Below the pieces are notes generated by a model. It saw only the letters and a program-made list of their open reading frames with translations, was not told the origin of the DNA and made no database searches. Below are positions 44,524 to 52,733 of a stretch of 64,000 nt of DNA, piece after piece; position 1 is the stretch's first letter, and each line of letters begins with the position of its first letter. The stretch is from JAVBMU01 sp031551755. Lineage in GTDB: Bacteria; Actinomycetota; Actinomycetes; Actinomycetales; Cellulomonadaceae. The translations under genes and the position numbers were made by a program. The DNA lies in NCBI GenBank assembly GCA_031551755.1, contig JAVBNE010000034.1, positions 1-64,000 of the forward strand, given 5' to 3'.

Positions 44524-45315
44524 TCACGAGCCGAACAAGGCCGGACCCCGCAGATAGGGGTTGGCCGCCACCTGCGCTGCCAACGTGCTGACCGGGCCGT
44601 GCCCCGGGAGGACCGCCGGGTCCTCACCGAGTGCCGAGAACACGGCTTCTAGTCCGCCGATCACGTTCCGCAGCGTCCGGGCCATGGCTGCGTCGTCGCC
44701 GCCGGGCAGGTCGGTACGCCCGATCGTCCCAGCAAAGAGCACATCACCGGTGCACACCACCGACTCGGCACGGGCGACAGGCGACGGTCTGCCCTCCCCG
44801 GACGCATGCGGCCCGGATACGTAGAGCGTCGACCCTTCGGTGTGCCCGGGGGCGTGGATCGCCCGGATCTCGACGGCACCGAAGGTCAGTGCCAGCCCGC
44901 CAGGTCCAGGCTCGACGGTCCGCACATCGGCCGGCTCACGGTATCCCCCAACGCGCGCCCCGGCCGCGAGGAGAGCCCGCGCCAACGGCCCGGGGCTATT
45001 GGGTGTGCTGCCGGGCTCGATGGTGCCCAGCGGATCGGCCAACCGGTAGGCATCGGCCCGATGAATGACCACCGGCACGTCATGTCGCGCACCGAGTTCC
45101 GCTGCGTCCCAGATGTGGTCGCCGTGCCCATGCGTGGCCAGGATCGCACGGACCTGTAACCCTCGTTCGGCTACTTCGGCGATCACCGCACCAGCTACTC
45201 CCGGACCAGGATCGACGACCACCGCGTCACTGCCCGCCCACAGGAGGTAACAGTTGGCCCCGAAGATCGGGCCAGTCACCGACCACCATCCGACACTCGG
45301 CTCCACAACTCCCAT
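44524..45315 (-). CDS. Metallo-beta-lactamase-fold hydrolase (glyoxalase II-like)
   Basis: The 263-residue protein has the metal site THGHGDH, later HAPGHTEGS and VLFAGTIGR, and a final His in LPGHGP. This set is typical of the hydroxyacylglutathione hydrolase-like group, which in actinobacteria must use other thiols or thioesters since glutathione is absent. It is 121 bases upstream of hisS, the same order as in mycobacteria (Rv2581c-Rv2580c). Confidence 0.88.
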   Translation of the reverse strand: MGVVEPSVGWWSVTGPIFGANCYLLWAGSDAVVVDPGPGVAGAVIAEVAERGLQVRAILATHGHGDHIWDAAELGARHDVPVVIHRADAYRLADPLGTIEPGSTPNSPGPLARALLAAGARVGGYREPADVRTVEPGPGGLALTFGAVEIRAIHAPGHTEGSTLYVSGPHASGEGRPSPVARAESVVCTGDVLFAGTIGRTDLPGGDDAAMARTLRNVIGGLEAVFSALGEDPAVLPGHGPVSTLAAQVAANPYLRGPALFGS

Positions 45316-45371
45316 CTCAGCACCGTAGCGCCCCTCGGCACCGCCGGGCTGTCTTGGCTGTCCCAGGTGCC

Positions 45372-45377
45372 TAGACT
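45372..45377 (+). promoter_or_regulatory. TAGACT -10 box upstream of the DUF349 gene
   Basis: TAGACT fits TAnnnT and equals the hicA -10. The -35 (CTGTCT at 17 bases) is weak. The start codon is about 136 bases further on. Confidence 0.35.
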
Positions 45378-45513
45378 GTCCCTACCGGCGCGGTCGCACG
45401 CGGCGGTGGCGTGCACCAGGCCCGGCCGCAACGACCGGGCAGTCGTTGACGAGGCGCGGCGGAGGGCACTTGGCCCTTCACCGTGTGTCGTCACCACCCG
45501 AGGAGTTGAATCC

Positions 45514-47121
45514 ATGAGCGATCCCACTGCGACCCCGGAGAACCTTCCGGCGCAGGAACCGACCAGTGACGACGCCGGGATCGAGACTCCCACGACAAAG
45601 AGCACCACCGCCGGAGAAGCTGCGACAGCGACGACGGAGCAGCCCGCCGACGACATGACCACCGCGGACGCCTCGGCCGAACCCACCGTTCTGGTGGACA
45701 CCGACGCAGCCCCGAAGCCGAGCACCCCACGGCCGAAGCCGCGCCCGGCGCCCCGGCCGAAGCCCAGTGCCATCCCGCATCCGCCTCGTGTCCCTGCGGC
45801 TCCCGGTGACCACGCCCCGGCTGCTCCCGAGGTTCCGCTGACTCCCATCCTCGACGAAGCGGCTGCCAAGGCGGCGGCCGAGTTCGGGCGGATGGACGAG
45901 GACGGGACGGTCTGGGTCAAGGAAGCCGCCGGTGAACGTGTGGTCGGCCAGTTCCCAGGGGTCAATGCGGATGAGGCCAAGGCCCTCTACGTCCGGCGAT
46001 ACCTGGATCTTGCTGCCAAGGTGAACCTCTTCGAGGCACGGCTGGCCGGGACGGATCTGTCCGTCAAGGAGATCGACTCGACCCTTGCGAAGTTGACAGC
46101 CGAGACCGCCGAACCCGCCGCTGTTGGTGACCTCGATGGCCTGCGGGCGCACGTCGAGTCACTGCGCGCCGTGGCCGCCGAACGCCGAGCTGCGTTGGAG
46201 GAGGAGCGCGCCGCCGCTCGGGAGGCCGCCTTGGCAGCCCGGACCGAGATCATCGAGGCGGCCGAACGCATCGCTGCGACCGACCCGAGCAAGATGCAGT
46301 GGCGGCCCGCCGGCGAGGAATTGCGCAAGCTCCTTGACGGATGGAAGGAAGCGCAGCGTTCCGGGCCGCGCATCGACCGGGCCAAGGAGGAGGCGCTCTG
46401 GAAGCGGTTCAGCCACGCCCGGACGGCCTTCGACCGTGAGCGTCGGCACTTCTTCGCCGAACTCGAACAGCGCAATACGTCCGCCAAGGCCGCCAAGGAA
46501 CAGCTGGTGGCAGAGGCTGAGGCACTGTCGACCAGCACCGACTGGGGCGCAACGGCAGGTGCCTACCGCGACCTGATGACCCGCTGGAAGGCAGCCGGCC
46601 GGGCCAGTCGCCGCGACGATGATGCCCTGTGGGCGCGGTTCCGCAGCGCTCAGGACGCCTTCTTCCATGCTCGCGACGCCGCCAACGCGGCTACCGATGA
46701 GGAGTATGCGGCGAACCTGCTCGTCAAGGAGGCCCTACTGGTCGAGGCTGAAGCTCTCGTGCCCGTCGAGGATCTGGCCAACGCCAAATCCGCCCTGCGG
46801 TCGATCCAGGAGCGCTGGGAAGACGCCGGCCGGGTTCCGCGAGCGGATCTGCAGCGGGTCGAAGGTCGGCTGCGCGCAGTGGAGAATGCCGTGCGCGACG
46901 CCGAACAGGCCAAGTGGACGCGAAGCAACCCCGAGACCCGTGCCCGTGCCGAGGGGGCGGCCGCGCAGCTCGAGTCCGCGATCACCGCGCTCGAGGCGGA
47001 TCTGGCCGCCGCGCAGGCCGCCGGGAACAACCGCAAGGTCGCTGATATCGAGACCGCGCTCGCGGCTCGTCGCGCCTGGTTGGAGCAAGTCCAGCGGGCA
47101 GCCCAGGAGGCTCAGGGCTAA
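45514..47121 (+). CDS. DUF349 coiled-coil protein
   Basis: The 535-residue protein has a disordered N-terminus rich in Thr, Pro and Ala (1 to about 110, with a PKPRPAPRPKP stretch), then a long helical region with several DUF349 repeats. The repeats are marked by WKEAQRSGPRIDRAKEEALWKRF, RWKAAGRASRRDDDALWARF and ERWEDAGRVPRADLQRVE. Coiled coils span about 200-260 and 480-535. The family is widespread in actinobacteria with no settled role. AGGAG lies eight bases upstream of ATG 45514. It is divergent from the metallo-beta-lactamase gene. Confidence 0.85.
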   Translation: MSDPTATPENLPAQEPTSDDAGIETPTTKSTTAGEAATATTEQPADDMTTADASAEPTVLVDTDAAPKPSTPRPKPRPAPRPKPSAIPHPPRVPAAPGDHAPAAPEVPLTPILDEAAAKAAAEFGRMDEDGTVWVKEAAGERVVGQFPGVNADEAKALYVRRYLDLAAKVNLFEARLAGTDLSVKEIDSTLAKLTAETAEPAAVGDLDGLRAHVESLRAVAAERRAALEEERAAAREAALAARTEIIEAAERIAATDPSKMQWRPAGEELRKLLDGWKEAQRSGPRIDRAKEEALWKRFSHARTAFDRERRHFFAELEQRNTSAKAAKEQLVAEAEALSTSTDWGATAGAYRDLMTRWKAAGRASRRDDDALWARFRSAQDAFFHARDAANAATDEEYAANLLVKEALLVEAEALVPVEDLANAKSALRSIQERWEDAGRVPRADLQRVEGRLRAVENAVRDAEQAKWTRSNPETRARAEGAAAQLESAITALEADLAAAQAAGNNRKVADIETALAARRAWLEQVQRAAQEAQG

Positions 47122-47233
47122 TAGCGGTCGGCAGCACGCGGAGTTCTGTGGCGCACCGTCGTCCACAGGGCTGGTCCTCCACAGGACGCCTCGGCCCCGC
47201 ATGTGAGGCGACCGGAAGCTGGCACGCTGAGGT

Positions 47234-47860
47234 ATGCCCATCTCGACGATCTCCCGCGCCGCAGTGCCGCTCTCAGCCGGGCGCGCTGCCCACCCGTGGC
47301 GGCTACCAGAACCGCATAGGCCTTCCGATATCCGGTCCGAGCTGGTGCGGGCCGGCGATGTCGGTGGCGGCGCGGCGTGGCAGATCCTGATCCGAGACGG
47401 GCTCCTGGCCGAACTGTGGCACGGTGTCGCGGCGAGTCCCACGGTCCCGGTGACCGCCGAACTGCGGGCGCGCGCCGTCCGTGACCTGATTCCCACACAC
47501 ACGACGCTCGGAGGACTCAGCGCCGTCTGGATCCTCACCGGGGGCTCGGCACCTGCAACCCTCGACGTGATCTACCCGCCGGGAACGCACCGGCCACCAG
47601 CGACCCTGGGCCGCGCACCCCGCCAAGCACATGTGTTGGCCGACGAGCGAGTCCTGGTGGGCAAACTCGCCATCACGGCTCCGTTGCGGACGGTGCTCGA
47701 TGTGGCCACCCGGGTGCCGAAGGATGACGCGCTGGCCGCGATCCGGGTGCTGACGAAGGCGTGCGGTGTGGACCTGGAGGCCGCCCGGCGATCTCTCGAC
47801 CTGAGATTCCGCTGGCCTCGGCGGGATCATGCCCGCGCCGTCTTGGCTCAGGCCGCATGA
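47234..47860 (+). CDS. Hypothetical protein, AbiEi-antitoxin-like
   Basis: The 208-residue protein resembles the actinobacterial proteins often labelled AbiEi-like: an N-terminal winged-helix-like part (DVGGGAAWQILIRDGLLAELW), then SAVWILTGG, LDVIYPPGTHRPP and TAPLRTVLDVATR. No AbiEii toxin gene is next to it, and the AbiEi match is by pattern memory only. Start ATG 47234 follows CTGAGG. It is 36 bases before the PrimPol gene, same strand. Confidence 0.5.
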   Translation: MPISTISRAAVPLSAGRAAHPWRLPEPHRPSDIRSELVRAGDVGGGAAWQILIRDGLLAELWHGVAASPTVPVTAELRARAVRDLIPTHTTLGGLSAVWILTGGSAPATLDVIYPPGTHRPPATLGRAPRQAHVLADERVLVGKLAITAPLRTVLDVATRVPKDDALAAIRVLTKACGVDLEAARRSLDLRFRWPRRDHARAVLAQAA

Positions 47861-47884
47861 CCGGTGACGTCAACAGGTCACCCC

Positions 47885-47890
47885 TACAGT
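47885..47890 (+). promoter_or_regulatory. TACAGT box six bases before the PrimPol start (possible leaderless -10)
   Basis: TACAGT fits TAnnnT and lies six bases before ATG 47897. No Shine-Dalgarno sequence is visible between. Confidence 0.4.
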
Positions 47891-47896
47891 GGAGTC

Positions 47897-48967
47897 ATGT
47901 CCCCCACCGCCAAGCCGGTCGAAGTCGATGTCGCCGGACGCACCGTCCGTGTCAGCAGTCCCGACCGGGTGGTCTTCCCCACGATCGGTGTGACGAAACT
48001 CGATGTCGTGCACTACTTCCAGGCCGTGGGCGACGGCATTCTCGGGGCTGTGATGGATCGGCCGACGACTCTCGAACGTTGGCCCAAGGGGTACTTCGAC
48101 GGCGCGAAGCTCGCGACCCGCAACGACAGCCGGGGCGATGCCTTCTATCAGAAGCGCGCTCCGAGCGGCGCGCCGGAGTACGTGCAGACCGCGCGGATCG
48201 CCTTCCCCTCAGGTCGATACGCCGACGAGGTCTGCCCCACGGAGTTGGCCGTCGTCATTTGGGCGGCCCAGATGGGCACTCTCACCTTCCATCCATGGCC
48301 GGTCACCTCCGCCGATGTCGACTCCCCCGACCAACTGCGGATCGACCTCGATCCGCAACCGGGAACATCCTTCACTGACGCGGCGGCGGTGGCCCCGGTG
48401 CTCCGCGAGATCCTCGACGAACTCGGGCTAACCGGCTGGCCCAAGACCTCCGGCGGCCGCGGGCTGCACGTCTTCGTCCCGATCGCACCGAGGTGGACGT
48501 TCGTAGAAGCCCGGCGGGCCACCATCGCCATCGGCCGCGAACTCGAACGCCGACTGCCGTCGCAGGTCACCACCAAATGGTGGAAGGAGGAACGCGGTGC
48601 GCGGATCTTCGTGGACTATAACCAGATGGCCCGAGACCGCACCATCGCCTCGGCCTACTCGATCCGGGCGAACGCCCGCGCCACGGTCTCCGCACCCCTT
48701 CGCTGGGAAGAGATCGACCAGGTCCACCCGGACGACTTCGATGTCACGACCATGCCCGCCAGGTTCGCCGATGTAGGCGACCTCTTCGCCCCGCTGCGCG
48801 CGGATCGCTCCGAACCAGGCGGCGATCTGGGGGCCGCCCTGGAACTCTCTCGGCGGGACGAAGCCGATCACGGGCTCGGCGACCTGCCCTACCCCCCGGA
48901 ATACCCCAAGATGCCTGGTGAGCCGAAACGAGTGCAGCCCAGCAAGGACCGCGACCGCGCACAGTAG
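47897..48967 (+). CDS. LigD-type primase-polymerase (PrimPolC-like)
   Basis: This 356-residue stand-alone protein has the archaeo-eukaryotic primase fold of LigD polymerase domains. The metal Asp pair is Asp150-x-Asp152 (RIDLDPQPG), the nucleotide-binding SxGxH motif is SGGRGLHVF, and RIFVDYNQMARDRTIASAYS closes the active site. There is no ligase or nuclease part. Mycobacteria have a similar protein (Rv3730c) beside LigC (Rv3731), and those act in excision repair. Here the ligase gene is convergent, 100 bases away. No Ku gene is in the window. Confidence 0.88.
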   Translation: MSPTAKPVEVDVAGRTVRVSSPDRVVFPTIGVTKLDVVHYFQAVGDGILGAVMDRPTTLERWPKGYFDGAKLATRNDSRGDAFYQKRAPSGAPEYVQTARIAFPSGRYADEVCPTELAVVIWAAQMGTLTFHPWPVTSADVDSPDQLRIDLDPQPGTSFTDAAAVAPVLREILDELGLTGWPKTSGGRGLHVFVPIAPRWTFVEARRATIAIGRELERRLPSQVTTKWWKEERGARIFVDYNQMARDRTIASAYSIRANARATVSAPLRWEEIDQVHPDDFDVTTMPARFADVGDLFAPLRADRSEPGGDLGAALELSRRDEADHGLGDLPYPPEYPKMPGEPKRVQPSKDRDRAQ

Positions 48968-49003
48968 GTGCTTACCCGGTGCCTCGGATGCCAGGAACGC
49001 GGG

Positions 49004-49082
49004 CTCAGGTTCTGGGAACGAGCGTTCAGATTTCCGGAGCGGGGCATCGCGTTCACAGTGACGGGGCTCAGGTTCCCGGAGC
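49004..49082. repeat. Three imperfect 16-base repeats between the PrimPol and ligase genes
   Basis: CTCAGGTTCTGGGAAC (49004-49019), TTCAGATTTCCGGAGC (49025-49040) and CTCAGGTTCCCGGAGC (49067-49082). The last two match at 13 of 16 bases. The third copy enters the 3' end of the ligase gene (stop at 49068). Confidence 0.55.
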
Positions 49083-50159
49083 TCCCGGCAACAACCCCGC
49101 CAGGTCATAGCTCACCGGCTCCTCCAACTGTTCATAGGTGCACGTGGCGGGATCGCGGTCCAAACGCCAGCGCTTGAACTGGGAGGTGTGCCGGAACCGG
49201 GTGCCCTCCATGTGGTCATAGGCGACCTCGACGACCCGCTCGGGCCGCAGCGGTGTGAAAGACAGGTCCTTGCCACTGCTCCACCGCGAGACGGCACCCG
49301 GCATCCGCTCCCCCGCCGGGTTCTCCCAACCGGCCCACGGGTGTCCATCGGCCTCCACAGTGCCGGGCTCGACGACGAGGTCGGCGAGTTCGCCGACCAG
49401 CTCCGCCCGACGGACCGCCGAGAAGGAGGCGGCCACGCCCACGAACTGCAGGGTCCCCGACTCGTCGTAGAGGCCCAACAACAGCGACCCGAGCAGCGGG
49501 TGTTCCGGCGTCGATGTCTTGTGCAGCCGGTACCCAGCCACCACCACTTCGGCGGTGCGGGCGTGTTTGATCTTGAGCATTGCCCGCTTATTCGCCTGGT
49601 AGGTGCCGTTGAGCGGTTTTGCGACCACACCGTCGAGCCCGGCCCCCTCGAATTCGGTGAACCATCGCCGAGCAACCGCCACGTCGGCGGTCCGGGGAGT
49701 CGCATGTACCCTGGGTCCGGCCAATCCGAGGGTGGTCAACGTGTCGATCCGTTCGCTCAGCGGGCGGCCGGTCAGGTCTTCGTCGCCGAACGCGAGAATG
49801 TCGAAAGCCACCAGACTCGCCGGCGTCTGCGCGGCCAACCGGGTCACACGCGAGGCTGCCGGATGGATGCGTTGCCCCAGCAACTCGAAGTCGAGCCGGT
49901 TCCCGCGAGCCACGATGATCTCACCGTCGACGACGCACCTGTCCGGAAGCGCCTCCAGCACGGCCTCAACGATATCCGGGAAGTACCGGTCCATCGGCTT
50001 GGCGTTGCGCGAGTCCAAGCGCACCTCATCCCCGTCCCGGTACGCGAGGCAACGAAAGCCGTCCCACTTCGGTTCGAAGACGAATCCCCCATCCTCCGGG
50101 ATGGCCGGAACCGCCTTGGCCAACATGGGCAGCACGGGTGGCATCACGGGCAAGTCCAT
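49068..50159 (-). CDS. ligC: ATP-dependent DNA ligase (LigC-like)
   Basis: The 363-residue ligase has the nucleotidyltransferase domain with the adenylated Lys31 in EPKWDGFR, DGEIIV as motif III and DGVVAKPLNGTYQANKR with VAKP as motif IV; LKIKHAR is motif V. An OB domain follows (about 225-345). It seals nicks using ATP. The size and context match the mycobacterial LigC group. It lies 37 bases downstream of relA on the same strand and converges with the PrimPol gene. Confidence 0.88.
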   Translation of the reverse strand: MDLPVMPPVLPMLAKAVPAIPEDGGFVFEPKWDGFRCLAYRDGDEVRLDSRNAKPMDRYFPDIVEAVLEALPDRCVVDGEIIVARGNRLDFELLGQRIHPAASRVTRLAAQTPASLVAFDILAFGDEDLTGRPLSERIDTLTTLGLAGPRVHATPRTADVAVARRWFTEFEGAGLDGVVAKPLNGTYQANKRAMLKIKHARTAEVVVAGYRLHKTSTPEHPLLGSLLLGLYDESGTLQFVGVAASFSAVRRAELVGELADLVVEPGTVEADGHPWAGWENPAGERMPGAVSRWSSGKDLSFTPLRPERVVEVAYDHMEGTRFRHTSQFKRWRLDRDPATCTYEQLEEPVSYDLAGLLPGAPGT

Positions 50160-50196
50160 CCTGCGATCGTGCCACCTGCCCGCTGTCGCGGTCCTG

Positions 50197-52497
50197 CTAT
50201 CGGGGCAATGGCGGGTTGTCGGCGCGGTTCCCGGTAATGCGATGCACGTCATACACTCCGTCGACCTTACGGACGGCGGCCAATACCTGGGTCAGGTGGC
50301 CCGGCTCTGCCATTTCGAAGACGAACCGCGACAGGGCGACTCGATCGTTCGACGTGGAGACCGTCGCCGACAGGATGTTGACGTGATGGTCGGACAGCAC
50401 CCGGGTCACATCCGAGAGCAACCGCGAACGGTCGAGGGCCTCGACCTGGATCTGCACGAGGAACAGGGTGTTCGCGCCGGTGGTCCAGGAAACCTCAACC
50501 ATCCGCTCCGGCTGGGTCCGCAGCCCTTCGACGTTCCCACAGTCGGCCCGGTGCACACTGACTCCCTGGCCGCGGGTGATGAAACCGATGATCTCGTCAC
50601 CCGGCACGGGGGTACAGCACCGCGCGAGCTTGACCCAGATGTCACTGATGCCGTGCACGACGACACCCGGGTCGGCGGTGCGCACCCGCCGGGCCGTGTG
50701 CCCGGGACGGGCGACCTCGGCAAGATCCTCGGCTGTGCCGTCGTCGCCGCCCATCGACTGCACAAGTCGGGACACGACATGGCCGGCAGTGATCTGTCCC
50801 TCGCCGATGGCCGCGTACAGCGCTGTGACATCAGCAAAACGCATCTCGTTGGCCAATGCGACCAGCGACTCGTGGGAAAGCAGCCGCTGGATCGGCAGGT
50901 TCTGCTTGCGCATCGCCTTGGCGATCAGGGTCTTGCCGCGTTCGACGGCCTCTTCGCGCCGCTCCTTGGAGAACCACTGCCGGATCTTGTTCCGTGCCCG
51001 CGGGCTCTTGACGAAGGCCAGCCAGTCCCGGCTCGGGCCGGCGGACTCCGACTTCGAGGTCAGCACCTCGACGACGTCGCCGCTCTCCAGGGCGGAGTCC
51101 AGCGGAATCAGACGGCCGTTGACCCGCGCGCCCATCGTCCGGTGACCGACCTCGGTGTGCACCGCATAGGCGAAGTCGACGGGGGTCGCCCCTGCTGGCA
51201 GCGCCCGGACATCACCTTTGGGGGTGAAAACGTAGACCTCCGCGCCACCGATCTCGAACCGCAGCGAGTCGAGGAACTCGGCTGGGTCGGCGGTCTCCTG
51301 CTGCCAGTCGACCAGCTGTCGTAGCCATTGCATCTCGCCGGCGGTGTCGACCGTCTTGCCTGACTTCGAGGTCTCCTTGTACTTCCAGTGCGCGGCGACA
51401 CCGTATTCGGCCCGCCGGTGCATGTCGTGGGTGCGGATCTGGATCTCGACCGGCTTACCACCCGGGCCGATGACCGTGGTGTGCAACGACTGGTACATGT
51501 TGAATTTGGGCATCGCGATGTAGTCCTTGAACCGCCCCGGCACCGGGTTCCAGCGCGCGTGCAGCGCTCCCAGGGCGGCGTAACAGTCCCGGACCGAATC
51601 GACCAGTACCCGGACCCCGACGAGGTCGTGGATCTCGGTGAAGTCGTGCCCGCGCACGATCATCTTCTGGTAGATCGAGTAGAAATGTTTCGGCCGGCCG
51701 GTGACGGTGGCGCGGATCTTGGCGGTGCGCAGATCGGCGGCGACCTGCTCCCGCACCACCGCGAGGTACTCCTCGCGGGCCGGGGATCGGTCGACCACCA
51801 AATGCACGATCTCGTCATAGACCTTGGGGTACAACGCCTGGAAGGAGAGGTCCTCCAGCTCCCACTTAATGGTGTTCATGCCAAGTCGGTGAGCCAACGG
51901 CGCGTAGATCTCCAAGGTCTCCCGAGCCTTGCGGTTGGCCGACGACGAGGACACGAACTTCCATGTCCGCGCATTGTGAAGACGATCCGCCAGTTTGATG
52001 ACCAGCACCCGGATGTCGCGGGCCATCGCGATGACCATCTTGCGCACGGTCTCGGCCTGGGCCGCGTCGCCGTAGGTGACCTTGTCGAGTTTGGTGACGC
52101 CGTCGACCAGCATCGCGATCTCAGCGCCGTACTCCTCGCGGAGTTGGTCGAGGGAGTAGTCGGTGTCCTCCACCGTGTCGTGCAGCAGCGCGGCGGCCAG
52201 GGTGGAGCCGTCGAATCCGAGTTCGGCGAGGATCGTCGTGACCGCCACGGGATGCGTGATGTAGGGAGCGCCGCTCTTGCGAGTCTGCCCCCGGTGCGCT
52301 TTCTCCGCTGTCTCGTAGGCACGCTCGATCAGCGCGATATCGCTCTTGGGATGGTTGGTCCGGATGGCTTGGAGCACCGGTTCCAGGGCCGGGTTGACTC
52401 CCGCCGTACGGGTGCCGAATCGCGCCAGCCGCGCGCGTACCCTGCTCGCCGACGACTGGTCCGTGATCGGGCGCGCGGTGGTGACGTCATCTGCCAT
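50197..52497 (-). CDS. relA: Bifunctional (p)ppGpp synthetase/hydrolase
   Basis: The 766-residue Rel protein has an N-terminal hydrolase domain with HDTVEDTDYS and LADRLHNART, a synthetase domain with the RFKDYIA motif that marks bifunctional Rel rather than RelA, then TGS (VYVFTPKGDVRALP), a Cys-His-type zinc region (LARCCTPVPGDEIIG) and a C-terminal ACT domain. It controls the stringent response. ATG 52497 is preferred (GGGAGG four bases upstream); GTG 52500 is possible. In relatives it follows apt; here an IS island lies between. Confidence 0.97.
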   Translation of the reverse strand: MADDVTTARPITDQSSASRVRARLARFGTRTAGVNPALEPVLQAIRTNHPKSDIALIERAYETAEKAHRGQTRKSGAPYITHPVAVTTILAELGFDGSTLAAALLHDTVEDTDYSLDQLREEYGAEIAMLVDGVTKLDKVTYGDAAQAETVRKMVIAMARDIRVLVIKLADRLHNARTWKFVSSSSANRKARETLEIYAPLAHRLGMNTIKWELEDLSFQALYPKVYDEIVHLVVDRSPAREEYLAVVREQVAADLRTAKIRATVTGRPKHFYSIYQKMIVRGHDFTEIHDLVGVRVLVDSVRDCYAALGALHARWNPVPGRFKDYIAMPKFNMYQSLHTTVIGPGGKPVEIQIRTHDMHRRAEYGVAAHWKYKETSKSGKTVDTAGEMQWLRQLVDWQQETADPAEFLDSLRFEIGGAEVYVFTPKGDVRALPAGATPVDFAYAVHTEVGHRTMGARVNGRLIPLDSALESGDVVEVLTSKSESAGPSRDWLAFVKSPRARNKIRQWFSKERREEAVERGKTLIAKAMRKQNLPIQRLLSHESLVALANEMRFADVTALYAAIGEGQITAGHVVSRLVQSMGGDDGTAEDLAEVARPGHTARRVRTADPGVVVHGISDIWVKLARCCTPVPGDEIIGFITRGQGVSVHRADCGNVEGLRTQPERMVEVSWTTGANTLFLVQIQVEALDRSRLLSDVTRVLSDHHVNILSATVSTSNDRVALSRFVFEMAEPGHLTQVLAAVRKVDGVYDVHRITGNRADNPPLPR

Positions 52498-52550
52498 CAC
52501 GCCTCCCGTCCGGCCCGGCGGATCACCAGCCCCGTCGTTGAATGGTCAAT

Positions 52551-52576
52551 CCTACGACTCCTGATGACATCGTAGG
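52551..52576. promoter_or_regulatory. Inverted repeat upstream of relA
   Basis: CCTACGA (52551-52557) and TCGTAGG (52570-52576) are a perfect seven-base inverted repeat with a 12-base gap, 54 bases before the relA start. On the minus strand TAGGAT could be a -10. This is the only native DNA left upstream of relA before the IS1111-type element, so any relA promoter must be here or in the element. Confidence 0.4.
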
Positions 52577-52617
52577 CACGAGGCACACGCGTGCGCCTGG
52601 TCGGCTCCGCTAGACGG

Positions 52618-52626
52618 TATGGAGTG
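52618..52626 (+). repeat. Left subterminal inverted repeat of the IS1111-type element
   Basis: TATGGAGTG is the exact reverse complement of CACTCCATA at 54100-54108. One more outer base (G two positions out) also matches. Confidence 0.8.
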
Positions 52627-52682
52627 ACCGCTCGATGTGAGGGGTTGCGGGCCGGGGCCTGGCTCACACATGTTCGTGGGTT

Positions 52683-52707
52683 GCCGAGCAGGGGCTGCCT
52701 GCTCGGC
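52683..52707 (+). other. Perfect 10-base hairpin before the IS1111-type transposase
   Basis: GCCGAGCAGG (52683-52692) and CCTGCTCGGC (52698-52707) close a five-base loop 26 bases before the transposase GTG. It may block read-through from outside, or be part of a structured element RNA. Confidence 0.7.
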
Positions 52708-52733
52708 CTATCCGACAGTTGTGGGAGGCCCCG

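Noticed and set aside
47165..47195. Two TCCACAGG words resembling parts of DnaA boxes
   Set aside because: Only two short partial matches and no other origin features; dnaA and gyrB are not here.
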